Source: JBHIFB01 sp046760905
Lineage (GTDB): Bacteria > Gemmatimonadota > CAZMKB01
Length of the DNA stretch: 32,863 nt
Direction: 5' to 3'
NCBI GenBank assembly: GCA_046760905.1
Contig: JBHIFB010000019.1
Location: 1-32,863 of the forward strand
Shown here in pieces: positions 17,546-24,901 of this stretch (positions are counted from its first letter, which is position 1; each line of letters begins with the position of its first letter). The notes beneath the pieces were generated by a model. The model saw only the letters and a list, made by a program, of their open reading frames with translations. It ran no database searches and was not told where the DNA came from. The translations under genes were made by a program, and so were the position numbers.

Positions 17546-19120
17546 TCATATGAGTTTCTTCCATTGCACTCCGAGTACGAATTCGAACCTCGGCATGTCC
17601 GATGTGTTCCCGGATATGTTGAGGTAATTTTCCTTCCTCTCATAACCGATTCTCCCGTCAACGAACCAGTGCGGTCCACTCTGGTAGCGCGCCCTCAGTG
17701 TAATGATGTCGGTCGTTTCAACGACACCGGAGGGGAAAGGAAAATCGCTAGTCTCGAAGGTTCCGGGAAACTGAGCGGAAACGCTGCCCTCCCCCCTTCT
17801 CACCCTGGTGTAGGCGCTCTCAAGAAGCAGGTCCTCGCGTGGAGCAAAGAGCCACGAGAGTTCGAGGCGGTCGAAGTCGTTCCCTTCGGGCGGACCCAGC
17901 GTTTTCCCCTCGTAGGTGTAGCGTTCGAATGCGTTTATCGAGTTGTATGTGTAGTTGGTCACCTTCGTGTAGATGGCTGAAACGCGCGTGTCCTTGAGGT
18001 CGAACGGGTCAGTAAATTCACCACCCACAAGATAAGCGAACTCGTTCGGCTCAACCTCATCACCCCAGAAGATGTGTTTGCCGAATAGAGAGAGCTTCAC
18101 ATCATCTATGAGGAGCTGTCCGAAAAATCCCACATTATCACCGGCTCTGTAGTAAGCGTCAAAGCCGATAAATGAATTTGCCTGCTTGTTGGAAGCGTTC
18201 TCCACCACGAAGTAGAGCGAGAACGGATTTGTAAATGCGAAGTCCAACCCCCGCCCCTTTCCGCCGTAAGTCACGGCTTCGAAGATGCCAATTTCAAGCC
18301 GGGGAATCGGTCTTACATCGAGCCTGTGCATAGATAGGTACCGCTGAAAGGGGATTCCATCCATATCCTCGGATTCACTCGCCGGTGACAAATCCTCTTC
18401 GTGCATGTCATCGAGCCGTGCCGTCAGGAAGCTGAAGTTCACTTTTCCGAAATCGAGTTCGAAAAATATTTGATCGAAGGAGGAAGCGTTATTCGAGACC
18501 AGAAGGCTTTGGGGTGAGGGCCCTAGGTTTCGGCGGGTTCTTCCGATGAAAAGAGTCGCCTTCGATGCTTCTACCATCAAGTATGCATCCTCGGTCGCAG
18601 CTGCGATATCGATATCCTTCCTGCCTCGATAGAACGGATCGTCGATGAGGTTCTGATCGATCACCGTCCTGTGGAGGAGGGTTGCATGCGGAAACTTAAT
18701 GGAGAATTCAAGGCCGGCGAAGTAGTCGGAGTCGAACTCCTCCTGTCCATCGTTCCATCTCAGCCGCTTTGCCGAAAACTTACCCTCCGTCCACACGGAA
18801 AGGCCTCCCTCCTTTCTGCCCATCAGCATCTGTAGCTCGTCTCTTATCAGGCGCAGCCAGCTTCTTTCCACCTTAGTGAGGAGGGCTCCCTTCAGAAGGG
18901 CAGCGTCCACTGCGCCCAGAAGCTCCGCTCGCTTGTAAGGCTTGATGCTCCTGTGAAGATCGGGAAACACACCTCTTTCCTGAAGTACGTCGATGTACAC
19001 GTATGCCCAGTGATCGAGGGGAAGATACGGGGAGATTTCCGAGGCCGGTAAGCTCTGATGAAGGAGGATAGAGAAGATAACCGCAAGGGACGACCTGATG
19101 GGTATTATGGTACACCTCAT
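17546..19120 (-). CDS. Wzi-like capsule-assembly outer-membrane protein
   Basis: This 524-residue protein has a Sec signal peptide (about 1-27, ending LPAS) followed by a short domain with LPLDHWAYVYIDVLQERGVF, which resembles an SLH-type or alpha-helical module. A long region of alternating amphipathic strands rich in aromatic and charged residues then runs to the C-terminus (FEFVLGVQWKKLI), as in outer-membrane beta-barrels. The pattern and genetic context match Wzi-family proteins, which anchor or help assemble capsule at the outer surface. The ATG overlaps the stop of the isomerase gene (ATGA). A general porin-like barrel is the alternative. Confidence 0.78.
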   Translation of the reverse strand: MRCTIIPIRSSLAVIFSILLHQSLPASEISPYLPLDHWAYVYIDVLQERGVFPDLHRSIKPYKRAELLGAVDAALLKGALLTKVERSWLRLIRDELQMLMGRKEGGLSVWTEGKFSAKRLRWNDGQEEFDSDYFAGLEFSIKFPHATLLHRTVIDQNLIDDPFYRGRKDIDIAAATEDAYLMVEASKATLFIGRTRRNLGPSPQSLLVSNNASSFDQIFFELDFGKVNFSFLTARLDDMHEEDLSPASESEDMDGIPFQRYLSMHRLDVRPIPRLEIGIFEAVTYGGKGRGLDFAFTNPFSLYFVVENASNKQANSFIGFDAYYRAGDNVGFFGQLLIDDVKLSLFGKHIFWGDEVEPNEFAYLVGGEFTDPFDLKDTRVSAIYTKVTNYTYNSINAFERYTYEGKTLGPPEGNDFDRLELSWLFAPREDLLLESAYTRVRRGEGSVSAQFPGTFETSDFPFPSGVVETTDIITLRARYQSGPHWFVDGRIGYERKENYLNISGNTSDMPRFEFVLGVQWKKLI

Positions 19121-19728
19121 AGCTCAGCATCCATCGATAGCAGTTGCTGTCTCTCGATAACGAGAAGCTCGTCCCTGAGAGCCGAGGCGATGAGGTGCAC
19201 GAGGATCATGTGAACGTCCTCCACCTGTTGCATGTTGAAAGATACGACATGTACGCTATGACCTGCGACCCGCTTGATGGAACCTCCGTCGAAACCAACC
19301 AGGCCGATTGTGACGGCACCGTGGAGGTTCCCGGCCTCTATGGCATTCACCACATTTGGGGAGTTTCCACTACCGCTGATGCCGATGACGACATCCCCGT
19401 CATCAACAAGCGGCTCAAGCTGCATGGCGAATATTTTAGAGTAGTCACTGTCGTTGGCCCAGGCGGTAATAAGTGGAACGTTGTCGGTGAGTGGAATTAC
19501 CTTGAAAGGCTTGTTCCCGTACTCCATCGTTCCCTTCGCCAGGTCGCAGGCGAAGTGAGAAGCAGTAGCTGCCGAACCGCCGTTTCCACAGATGAATATT
19601 TTCCCTCCCCCTTCCCTCGCCGTGGCGAGGATCTCGATGGTCTTAGCCACCTCTTTGGCGTTCACCATGGAGAGGGTGTCTGTTAACATGGTCAGGTACT
19701 GGCTTATATAACTTTTCGCATCACTCAT
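19117..19728 (-). CDS. gmhA: Sedoheptulose-7-phosphate isomerase (phosphoheptose isomerase)
   Basis: This 203-residue single SIS-domain protein has the phosphosugar loop FICGNGGSAATASHFACDLA (about 44-63), GISGSGNSPNVV and the C-terminal helix with QQVEDVHMILVH, which holds the conserved Glu and His used in catalysis by GmhA. It converts sedoheptulose 7-phosphate to D-glycero-D-manno-heptose 7-phosphate in the cytoplasm. It sits directly after the matching heptose 7-phosphate kinase, which supports the assignment over other SIS proteins. It overlaps the next gene by ATGA, so the two are likely translationally coupled. Confidence 0.92.
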   Translation of the reverse strand: MSDAKSYISQYLTMLTDTLSMVNAKEVAKTIEILATAREGGGKIFICGNGGSAATASHFACDLAKGTMEYGNKPFKVIPLTDNVPLITAWANDSDYSKIFAMQLEPLVDDGDVVIGISGSGNSPNVVNAIEAGNLHGAVTIGLVGFDGGSIKRVAGHSVHVVSFNMQQVEDVHMILVHLIASALRDELLVIERQQLLSMDAEL

Positions 19729-19746
19729 GGCTGCGACCGGCCCTCG

Positions 19747-20724
19747 TCACCTCGCGATGTTAAAGATTATACTGGTGCCGTATCTCTCAAGAGTGAACGG
19801 GAGCTCGGCATACCGGCTGAGCGCTTCTTTTACCTGAGCCTGGTAGACAGGTTCACAGTAAAGGAGGAGAAAACCGCCTCCGCCCGCTCCGCAAATCTTT
19901 CCGCCGAGCGCACCGGCGCTGAGAGCTGCAGAATACATCTCGTCGATGTGGTCGTCCGATATCTGTTCCGCGAGTTTCTTCTTATACTCCCAGCCTTCAT
20001 GGAGAAGGGTGCCAATCGCTTCTAGGTTCCCGGTTCTCAGCGCCAGCCTGGCATCCTCCGCCAGCTTTTTGATACTGTTTAGTGTTCCACGCCTGTCGTT
20101 CGTGTGAGCCACCTGCTCCCTGAGAATCGGGTCCGACTGACGTATCCTGTTAGAGTAAAAGAGCATGAGATTCTTCGAGAAGGCACGCTTTGCATCCGGT
20201 TCGAGGTCTATAGGTTCCGTTTCGACCTGGCCTGTTTTAGCGAACCTGAAATACCTTATCCCGCCGAACGCCGTAATGTATTGATCCTGCTTGCCTATAG
20301 GCTTGCCGATTCTATCTATTTCTATCTCGCAGGCCTCCTCGGCGATCCGGCTCGCCGGCTTCGCCTCACCCTTGTAAGTGTAGAGAGCGTTGAGAAGGCC
20401 AACCGTAACGGAGCTCGAGGAGCCGAGCCCTGTCCCTTCGGAAGGTATGTCAGCCAGCGTCGTTATCTCAACACCATGCTCGACTCCGGTCATTCGCATG
20501 GTCTCTCTAACGAGGTCGTGCTGAATCGCATCGATCGAATCCACGATTTCCTTCTTCGAGTAGTTGATGTATATCTTCCTGTCGAACCTCTCCTTCACGA
20601 TTACATAGATATATTTATCTATGGCGGAGCTCACCACGGCTCCGCCATCGAGCTCGTAGAAGGATTTTATATCGGTTCCTCCTCCTGCAAAGCTTATTCT
20701 GAGCGGCGTGCGTGATATGACCAT
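19747..20724 (-). CDS. hddA: D-glycero-alpha-D-manno-heptose 7-phosphate kinase (GHMP kinase)
   Basis: This 325-residue GHMP-family kinase has the N-terminal substrate motif MVISRTPLRISFAGGGTDI, the ATP-binding loop EGTGLGSSSSVTVGLLNAL (about 95-113) and the C-terminal GGKICGAGGGGFLLLY motif. This set is typical of HddA, which phosphorylates heptose 7-phosphate at C1 in the GDP-heptose branch. The ADP-heptose branch uses the bifunctional HldE instead, which is not present here. ATG start, 12 bases after the epimerase gene ends. The phosphatase (GmhB) and guanylyltransferase (HddC) that complete the pathway are not in the window. Confidence 0.92.
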   Translation of the reverse strand: MVISRTPLRISFAGGGTDIKSFYELDGGAVVSSAIDKYIYVIVKERFDRKIYINYSKKEIVDSIDAIQHDLVRETMRMTGVEHGVEITTLADIPSEGTGLGSSSSVTVGLLNALYTYKGEAKPASRIAEEACEIEIDRIGKPIGKQDQYITAFGGIRYFRFAKTGQVETEPIDLEPDAKRAFSKNLMLFYSNRIRQSDPILREQVAHTNDRRGTLNSIKKLAEDARLALRTGNLEAIGTLLHEGWEYKKKLAEQISDDHIDEMYSAALSAGALGGKICGAGGGGFLLLYCEPVYQAQVKEALSRYAELPFTLERYGTSIIFNIAR

Positions 20725-20736
20725 GCTTTGAGTGCC

Positions 20737-21846
20737 TCAGGTAACCGAACACACGACTTTAGAGGATTTCATCCTCTCGTAAGCTTCAGATATGATACCC
20801 GATTCGCCCCCGCATTCCTCCAGCCAGTCAAGGTAATCTTCGACGCTTTTCGCCGGAGAGTGTAGCGGCGCAAAACCCAGGCCTCTGATCTTAGATATGT
20901 CAGATACGATGTGCCTCGAATCGCCGGACCTGAAATGGTTCCCGATCTCAACTTTCACTTTCCTGCCGGAAACCTCCTCCACGATTGACAGAAACTCGAG
21001 TACCGTGTAAGCCCCACCACCACCGACGTTATATATCTCATAGTCGCATCCGTTATCATTGAGGACCAGTAGGTTCGCCTTCACAACGTCCTGGATGTTC
21101 ACGTAATCGCGCAACTGATTCCCGTCTTCGAATACGATCGCTTTTTCCCCGAAGTATGCGCTAAGGCAGAATACCCTGCACACTCCTGAATAAGCGTTGT
21201 AGAAGGATTGCCTCGGCCCCTGGACGATGGAATACCTGAGGGCCGTCGTGGGGATCCCGTACTGCCTGCCAAGGTTTATGGCAAGGGTTTCCTGCGTGTA
21301 CTTGGATATAGCATAGCTGTTGGCCGGGTTCGTCACGAGCTCAGTGGTTTGAAGCGGGGTGAGTATTCTTTCGCATCGGGGACAGGCATGATCCCATTCA
21401 CCTCTGATCAGCTTCTCTCTCGGTCTCGGCGGGGGGAATAGTTCTCCGTGTTTTGGGCAGCGGTATCTCCCCTCGCCATATACGGCCTGCGAAGATGCGA
21501 CTATTACCCTCTCGACGGGAAGCTTCTTCCCGATGATGACTTCATACATGAGCGCGGTGCCGACCGCGTTCACGTGATAGAAGGTGCTGAAGTCGGTTAG
21601 GTAGTCCTGGTAGGCCGCGAAATGGAGTACATGGGATACGCCATCCAGCGCCTTGACCCAGGCATCCGGGTCACGCACGTCGGCTTCGATGAAGTGGGCA
21701 TCTTCGGGCAGGTCTTTTGGTTTCCCGTTTGGATGTATCTTGGGATCGAGATTGTCAAGAATCCTTACATCATACCCTGCCTCGAGAAGCGCCTTGGTGG
21801 TGTGAGAGCCTATGAAACCGGCTCCTCCGGTTACCAAGACCAGCAT
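20737..21846 (-). CDS. NDP-sugar epimerase/dehydratase (extended SDR) with zinc-ribbon-like insert
   Basis: This extended short-chain dehydrogenase has about 369 residues, with the NAD-binding VTGGAGFIGSH at the N-terminus, a catalytic Ser in ASSQAVYGEG and the YAISK active-site pair (Tyr178, Lys182). Between them is an insert of about 30 residues with C-x2-H and C-x2-C (Cys130, His133, Cys155, Cys158), which looks like a small zinc site. I recall similar inserts in dTDP-L-rhamnose 4-epimerase-like proteins, but did not check this. It is first in the operon, so it may set a sugar specific to this glycan, possibly an NDP-heptose. ATG 21846 follows a GGGGGG run; the TTG at 21861 lies inside the leader hairpin region and is less likely. 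Confidence 0.85.
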   Translation of the reverse strand: MLVLVTGGAGFIGSHTTKALLEAGYDVRILDNLDPKIHPNGKPKDLPEDAHFIEADVRDPDAWVKALDGVSHVLHFAAYQDYLTDFSTFYHVNAVGTALMYEVIIGKKLPVERVIVASSQAVYGEGRYRCPKHGELFPPPRPREKLIRGEWDHACPRCERILTPLQTTELVTNPANSYAISKYTQETLAINLGRQYGIPTTALRYSIVQGPRQSFYNAYSGVCRVFCLSAYFGEKAIVFEDGNQLRDYVNIQDVVKANLLVLNDNGCDYEIYNVGGGGAYTVLEFLSIVEEVSGRKVKVEIGNHFRSGDSRHIVSDISKIRGLGFAPLHSPAKSVEDYLDWLEECGGESGIISEAYERMKSSKVVCSVT

Positions 21847-21859
21847 ACTCGAACCCCCC

Positions 21860-21892
21860 AAAAACGGGTGCCCCTACCGGTCCCTCACCCGT
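21860..21892 (-). terminator. Intrinsic-terminator-like hairpin in the operon leader (candidate attenuator)
   Basis: On the minus strand, ACGGGTG (21892-21886) pairs perfectly with CACCCGT (21870-21864) across a 15-base loop that contains ACCGGT, and the second arm runs straight into TTTTT. It lies between the promoter and the first gene, ending 13 bases before the ATG at 21846. The second arm (CACCC) could instead pair with the GGGGGG ribosome binding site just downstream. The T-run is short, so termination strength is uncertain. Confidence 0.5.
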
Positions 21893-21919
21893 AAATATAT
21901 TTAAAAAGAATCCGGCTCT

Positions 21920-21932
21920 CATACACAGTATG
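21920..21932. promoter_or_regulatory. Palindrome CATAC-TGT-GTATG near the transcription start, candidate operator
   Basis: Read on the minus strand, a perfect 5-base inverted repeat with a 3-base centre lies about 8-20 bases past the predicted transcription start. A related palindrome (ATAC-T-GTAT) is 32 bases upstream inside the promoter spacer. Confidence 0.35.
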
Positions 21933-21945
21933 TTGATTCTTTAAA

Positions 21946-21974
21946 ATAATACAATACAGTATATAGTTTGTCAA
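21946..21974 (-). promoter_or_regulatory. Near-consensus sigma70 promoter of the polysaccharide operon
   Basis: On the minus strand TTGACA (21974-21969) is followed after exactly 17 bases by TATTAT (21951-21946). This is a perfect -35 and a five-of-six -10. The predicted start is near 21939, giving a leader of roughly 93 bases that holds the terminator-like hairpin. The twelve downstream genes run without a gap larger than 27 bases, so this could drive the whole block. Confidence 0.75.
21954..21962. promoter_or_regulatory. Palindrome ATAC-x-GTAT inside the promoter spacer, candidate operator
   Basis: A 4-base inverted repeat around one base lies between the -35 and -10 boxes, where a bound repressor would block RNA polymerase. 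It shares its arms with the palindrome at 21920-21932, and the two centres are 32 bases apart, about three helical turns. Confidence 0.3.
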
Positions 21975-22171
21975 GCAAATCCCGACAATAATTTCCGCTT
22001 TTTATCTGACATTTCACTTTCAGTATATCCCGCATGTGAAAGTTGGGAAACTTGCCTTTATTTTGGCAATTTCTCATGTTTATAATGACGTCAGTCACAG
22101 GCTTCGGGGATGTGCTTCTTCAGGGAGGGTTGAAACAGGGAATGACGGAATGGGGGCTGATATCTAGCCGC
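21975..22171. other. A+T-rich gap between two minus-strand genes
   Basis: This is the rest of the stretch between the GT4 gene (22172-23296) and the operon promoter. It is A+T-rich with no supportable reading frame. A third ATACTG (minus strand, about 22020-22025) lies upstream of the promoter. A weak hairpin TTGCC/GGCAA (22052-22069) has no T-run after it. Confidence 0.5.
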
Positions 22172-23296
22172 TCAGAGGGAGTCATAGATTGAAAGTAGCA
22201 GTTCGGACCTCTGGTTCCAGGAATGTTCACTGAGGGCGAGCCTTCTGGCCTCGTTTCCGAGCTCCTCCCTGAGTTCATCGTCGTCAATCAGTCTGACGAT
22301 GTTTCTTGAGAAACCCGAGTGGTCGCCTGGTGGGGAGAGCAGCGCTGTATCCCTCACTATTTTTTTCACCTCCGGGAAGTCTACAGAGACTATGGGCTTG
22401 CCGCAGGACATGTATTCGAAAAGCTTAACGGGACACCACCAGAACCCGAGCTCGCGTATCGGTCTGTAAAATTCACTGGAGAACGGAGCGATGCAGATGT
22501 CCGAACTCGAGATGAATCCGGGTACCTTCTCCATGGGAATGTCGCCTGTGATGATGAGGTTTTTCGCTTTCCGTGCGACGTTTCTTGCATAGCGGGAGAG
22601 GGGACCGTTGCCGATGAGCATGAACCTTACCCTTCTCCTCAATTCAGACACCCTTCCTGCAGCCTCCGCGATGATCGAAATCCCATGCCAGGGCCTGAAT
22701 GAACCTACGTAGGTCACCAGTATCTCATCCTCGCCTATACCGTACCGGTCTCTAACATGATCTGTCTGCGACGGGCTGAACATCTCAGTGTCGACACCGT
22801 TTGGAACGACAAAGACCGGTCTGTCGGTGAGCTCTCTGATGTGCTCTCTGAGAGTCTGCGTCTGGGTAACGACCGCATTGCACCTGGAGAGCTTTTGCAG
22901 AAACACCTCCCTTCTCATACTGCCCCACGTGCCTCCGGAGTTGTAGCCGGCGAGGTCGTTGAGTTCGAGCACGTACTTTCTGTTGACCGCGAAAATGAGA
23001 TCAAGCGGATTATACCGAAACCTTTCGTGAACCAGTTCGGCACCCGCCATCTCATTCATCGCGAGTTTCGCGCTTCGCATGTAGTCAATCGGGTCAAGGC
23101 TTGTGGATACAGAAGAGGGCAATGTGAGTTCGACAATCCTCGGCCGTTCTCCTCTAAGTACATTCGGAGCCGGGCCGGAAATAAAAAGCGTCACGTCGGC
23201 AAAACCGCTGAGTACCCTGGAGATATGGTATGGATGTGTGAAACCGGCATGGTTGTCATGCCTTTTTGCCGCCAGTGCCAGGTAAGCTATCTTCAT
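22172..23296 (-). CDS. GT4-family glycosyltransferase
   Basis: This 374-residue GT-B glycosyltransferase has an N-terminal domain starting MKIAYLALAAKRHDN and a short linker around FVVPNGVDTEMF, a very typical GT4 junction. The donor domain shows VTYVGSFRPWHGI and VKLFEYMSCGKPIVSVDFPE. It lies upstream of the operon promoter, so it is transcribed separately or from rmuC (76 bases upstream, same strand). Likely part of the same surface-glycan pathway; substrate unknown. Confidence 0.9.
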   Translation of the reverse strand: MKIAYLALAAKRHDNHAGFTHPYHISRVLSGFADVTLFISGPAPNVLRGERPRIVELTLPSSVSTSLDPIDYMRSAKLAMNEMAGAELVHERFRYNPLDLIFAVNRKYVLELNDLAGYNSGGTWGSMRREVFLQKLSRCNAVVTQTQTLREHIRELTDRPVFVVPNGVDTEMFSPSQTDHVRDRYGIGEDEILVTYVGSFRPWHGISIIAEAAGRVSELRRRVRFMLIGNGPLSRYARNVARKAKNLIITGDIPMEKVPGFISSSDICIAPFSSEFYRPIRELGFWWCPVKLFEYMSCGKPIVSVDFPEVKKIVRDTALLSPPGDHSGFSRNIVRLIDDDELREELGNEARRLALSEHSWNQRSELLLSIYDSL

Positions 23297-23372
23297 CGGC
23301 CATGCCTTCAGTCATCATAGCGCCCACGAGGACACCGAACGGCTACGCCATGATAAATACATTTTGAGCAAT

Positions 23373-24608
23373 TCACTCGCTTCCCGCCTCTATTTCTTCC
23401 TCGCTCTCGGCCGGTGGCAGCTCGCCTTCAGGAACCTGAGCTACGGGAATCTGCCTCAGTCTGCGCAGATCCTCGATTCTTCTCAATGGGCGTTCCAACT
23501 TGTTCCTGCGCGTTGAGGTCAGTGTGTTATACTCCCTCATGGCCTCCTCTATCTTCTTCCCCATCTTGCTAAGAGAGCTCACGAAAGCATCGTACTGCTT
23601 TTGAAAAGCGCCGAGAAGCGATAGTATCTGTGCCGCAGTCTTCTCGAGATTGAAGTTGTCCACCGCCTGCCTAATGATCGCGAGTATCGAGTAGAGCGTG
23701 ATGGGGGAGCAGAGTATCACCTTGTTTTTCAGAGCCTCGTCAAGTATGGAGCTGTCACATTCATTGATGAAGGAATATACCTGCTCGTTGGGTATGAACA
23801 CTATAACGAAGTCGATTGTGTTCTCCTCTGGATTAATGTAGTCCCTGGTTGTCACCTCCTTGATTCGAGCTCTGACATCCTGTAAGAATTGGTTTTTATA
23901 AGCCTCACGGTCTGCACCCTCGTCCTCTTCGAGATATTTGAGGTAGTTGTCGAGAGGGAACTTCACATCCATGTTCACCTTCAGGTCCTGGGGTAGAAGA
24001 AAAGTGAAATCCGGGCGGGTGCTGACAGTCTCCAGCGCCTTCTGCTTCAGGTAGTTGATACCCTCTATGAAACCGGCGAGTCTCAGCACGTCCTCGGCCA
24101 TTTTCTCCCCCCAGCGTCCGCGCGCCTTTGAGCTGACGAGGGCGGTTCGTAGCTTGCTCGTCGTTTCCTGAAGCTCTGAAAGCTGCCTGGCGGTGGCTTG
24201 CAGATTGCCGGTCAGTTCACCAAATTTCTTCTCTCTGTCCTTCTCAAACTCGGTCACGAGGCTCTGGACATTCTTCAGGTCACCTTTGATTGCTTCGAGT
24301 GTCTGGTCTATCAGCTTCTTCTTTTCCTCGAGCTCCTTCTGCCCCATCTGTGTTTGCTTCGATAGGGTCTCGTTCGCGAGCTTCAGGAATTCCTCGGTGT
24401 TCTTTGAGAGTGCTTCCAGGGAGAGCGCCCCGAACGAGTCCTTGACCCGGCTGATGACCAATTCCAGTTCCTGAGCCTTCTGAGTTTGTGATTGTGTGAA
24501 GAGTTCCCGTGCAATCGCCTCGGCCTCCCTCCTCCGCAGGTGGTGGATGATGAGTACGATGGAAGCACCGACGATCAGGCCGGCGATGAGTATGACGATA
24601 TCCTGCAT
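23373..24608 (-). CDS. rmuC: RmuC-family DNA recombination protein
   Basis: This protein of about 411 residues has one N-terminal membrane segment (MQDIVILIAGLIVGASIVL), a long charged coiled-coil region (about 25-160) and the RmuC domain. Conserved RmuC stretches are KARGRWGEKMAEDVL, RPDFTFLLP, MDVKFPLDNYLKYLE and FIPNEQVYSFI. RmuC limits recombination at inverted repeats in E. coli and has a PD-(D/E)XK-like nuclease fold. ATG 24608 is preceded by GGGGG at a good distance; the frame stays open to a GTG at 24632. It is divergent from addB, giving a compact genome-maintenance locus. The acidic tail is not conserved. Confidence 0.93.
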   Translation of the reverse strand: MQDIVILIAGLIVGASIVLIIHHLRRREAEAIARELFTQSQTQKAQELELVISRVKDSFGALSLEALSKNTEEFLKLANETLSKQTQMGQKELEEKKKLIDQTLEAIKGDLKNVQSLVTEFEKDREKKFGELTGNLQATARQLSELQETTSKLRTALVSSKARGRWGEKMAEDVLRLAGFIEGINYLKQKALETVSTRPDFTFLLPQDLKVNMDVKFPLDNYLKYLEEDEGADREAYKNQFLQDVRARIKEVTTRDYINPEENTIDFVIVFIPNEQVYSFINECDSSILDEALKNKVILCSPITLYSILAIIRQAVDNFNLEKTAAQILSLLGAFQKQYDAFVSSLSKMGKKIEEAMREYNTLTSTRRNKLERPLRRIEDLRRLRQIPVAQVPEGELPPAESEEEIEAGSE

Positions 24609-24777
24609 CCACAGCCCCCAGGTCGAAGTCACTGGAATTCATCCATTCTCAATATTATCCTTTCTGTAACCACGATGCAAGCGCAAGTGAGCGCAGAGAT
24701 ACTCAGACCTCCCTGGCAAACGGGAGCTTCTGTTCAGCTCGCTGTTTGGGGCCGGTGGTCACTTTCAGGAATGTGAA

Positions 24778-24806
24778 TTGACAGCCTGCCTGGTTATGGA
24801 TACAAT
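24778..24806 (+). promoter_or_regulatory. Near-consensus sigma70 promoter of addBA
   Basis: TTGACA (24778-24783) and TACAAT (24801-24806) are separated by exactly 17 bases, with predicted start near 24813. The first is a perfect -35, the second five of six. This leaves about 89 bases before the addB ATG at 24902. The rest of the 293-base divergent gap holds no gene I can support. Confidence 0.75.
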
Positions 24807-24901
24807 AATAAATGAAATGTAAATCGTGGCTTCCCCTTTTATCCGGAAAAATGGCCTGAGCTACATGTATGAAGCCTCTGCTTATGTCTGCGGGAGGTGA
24901 C

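Noticed and set aside
22052..22069. Hairpin TTGCC/GGCAA downstream of the GT4 gene, as a terminator
   Set aside because: The stem is only five pairs and no T-run follows on the minus strand, so it is not a convincing terminator.
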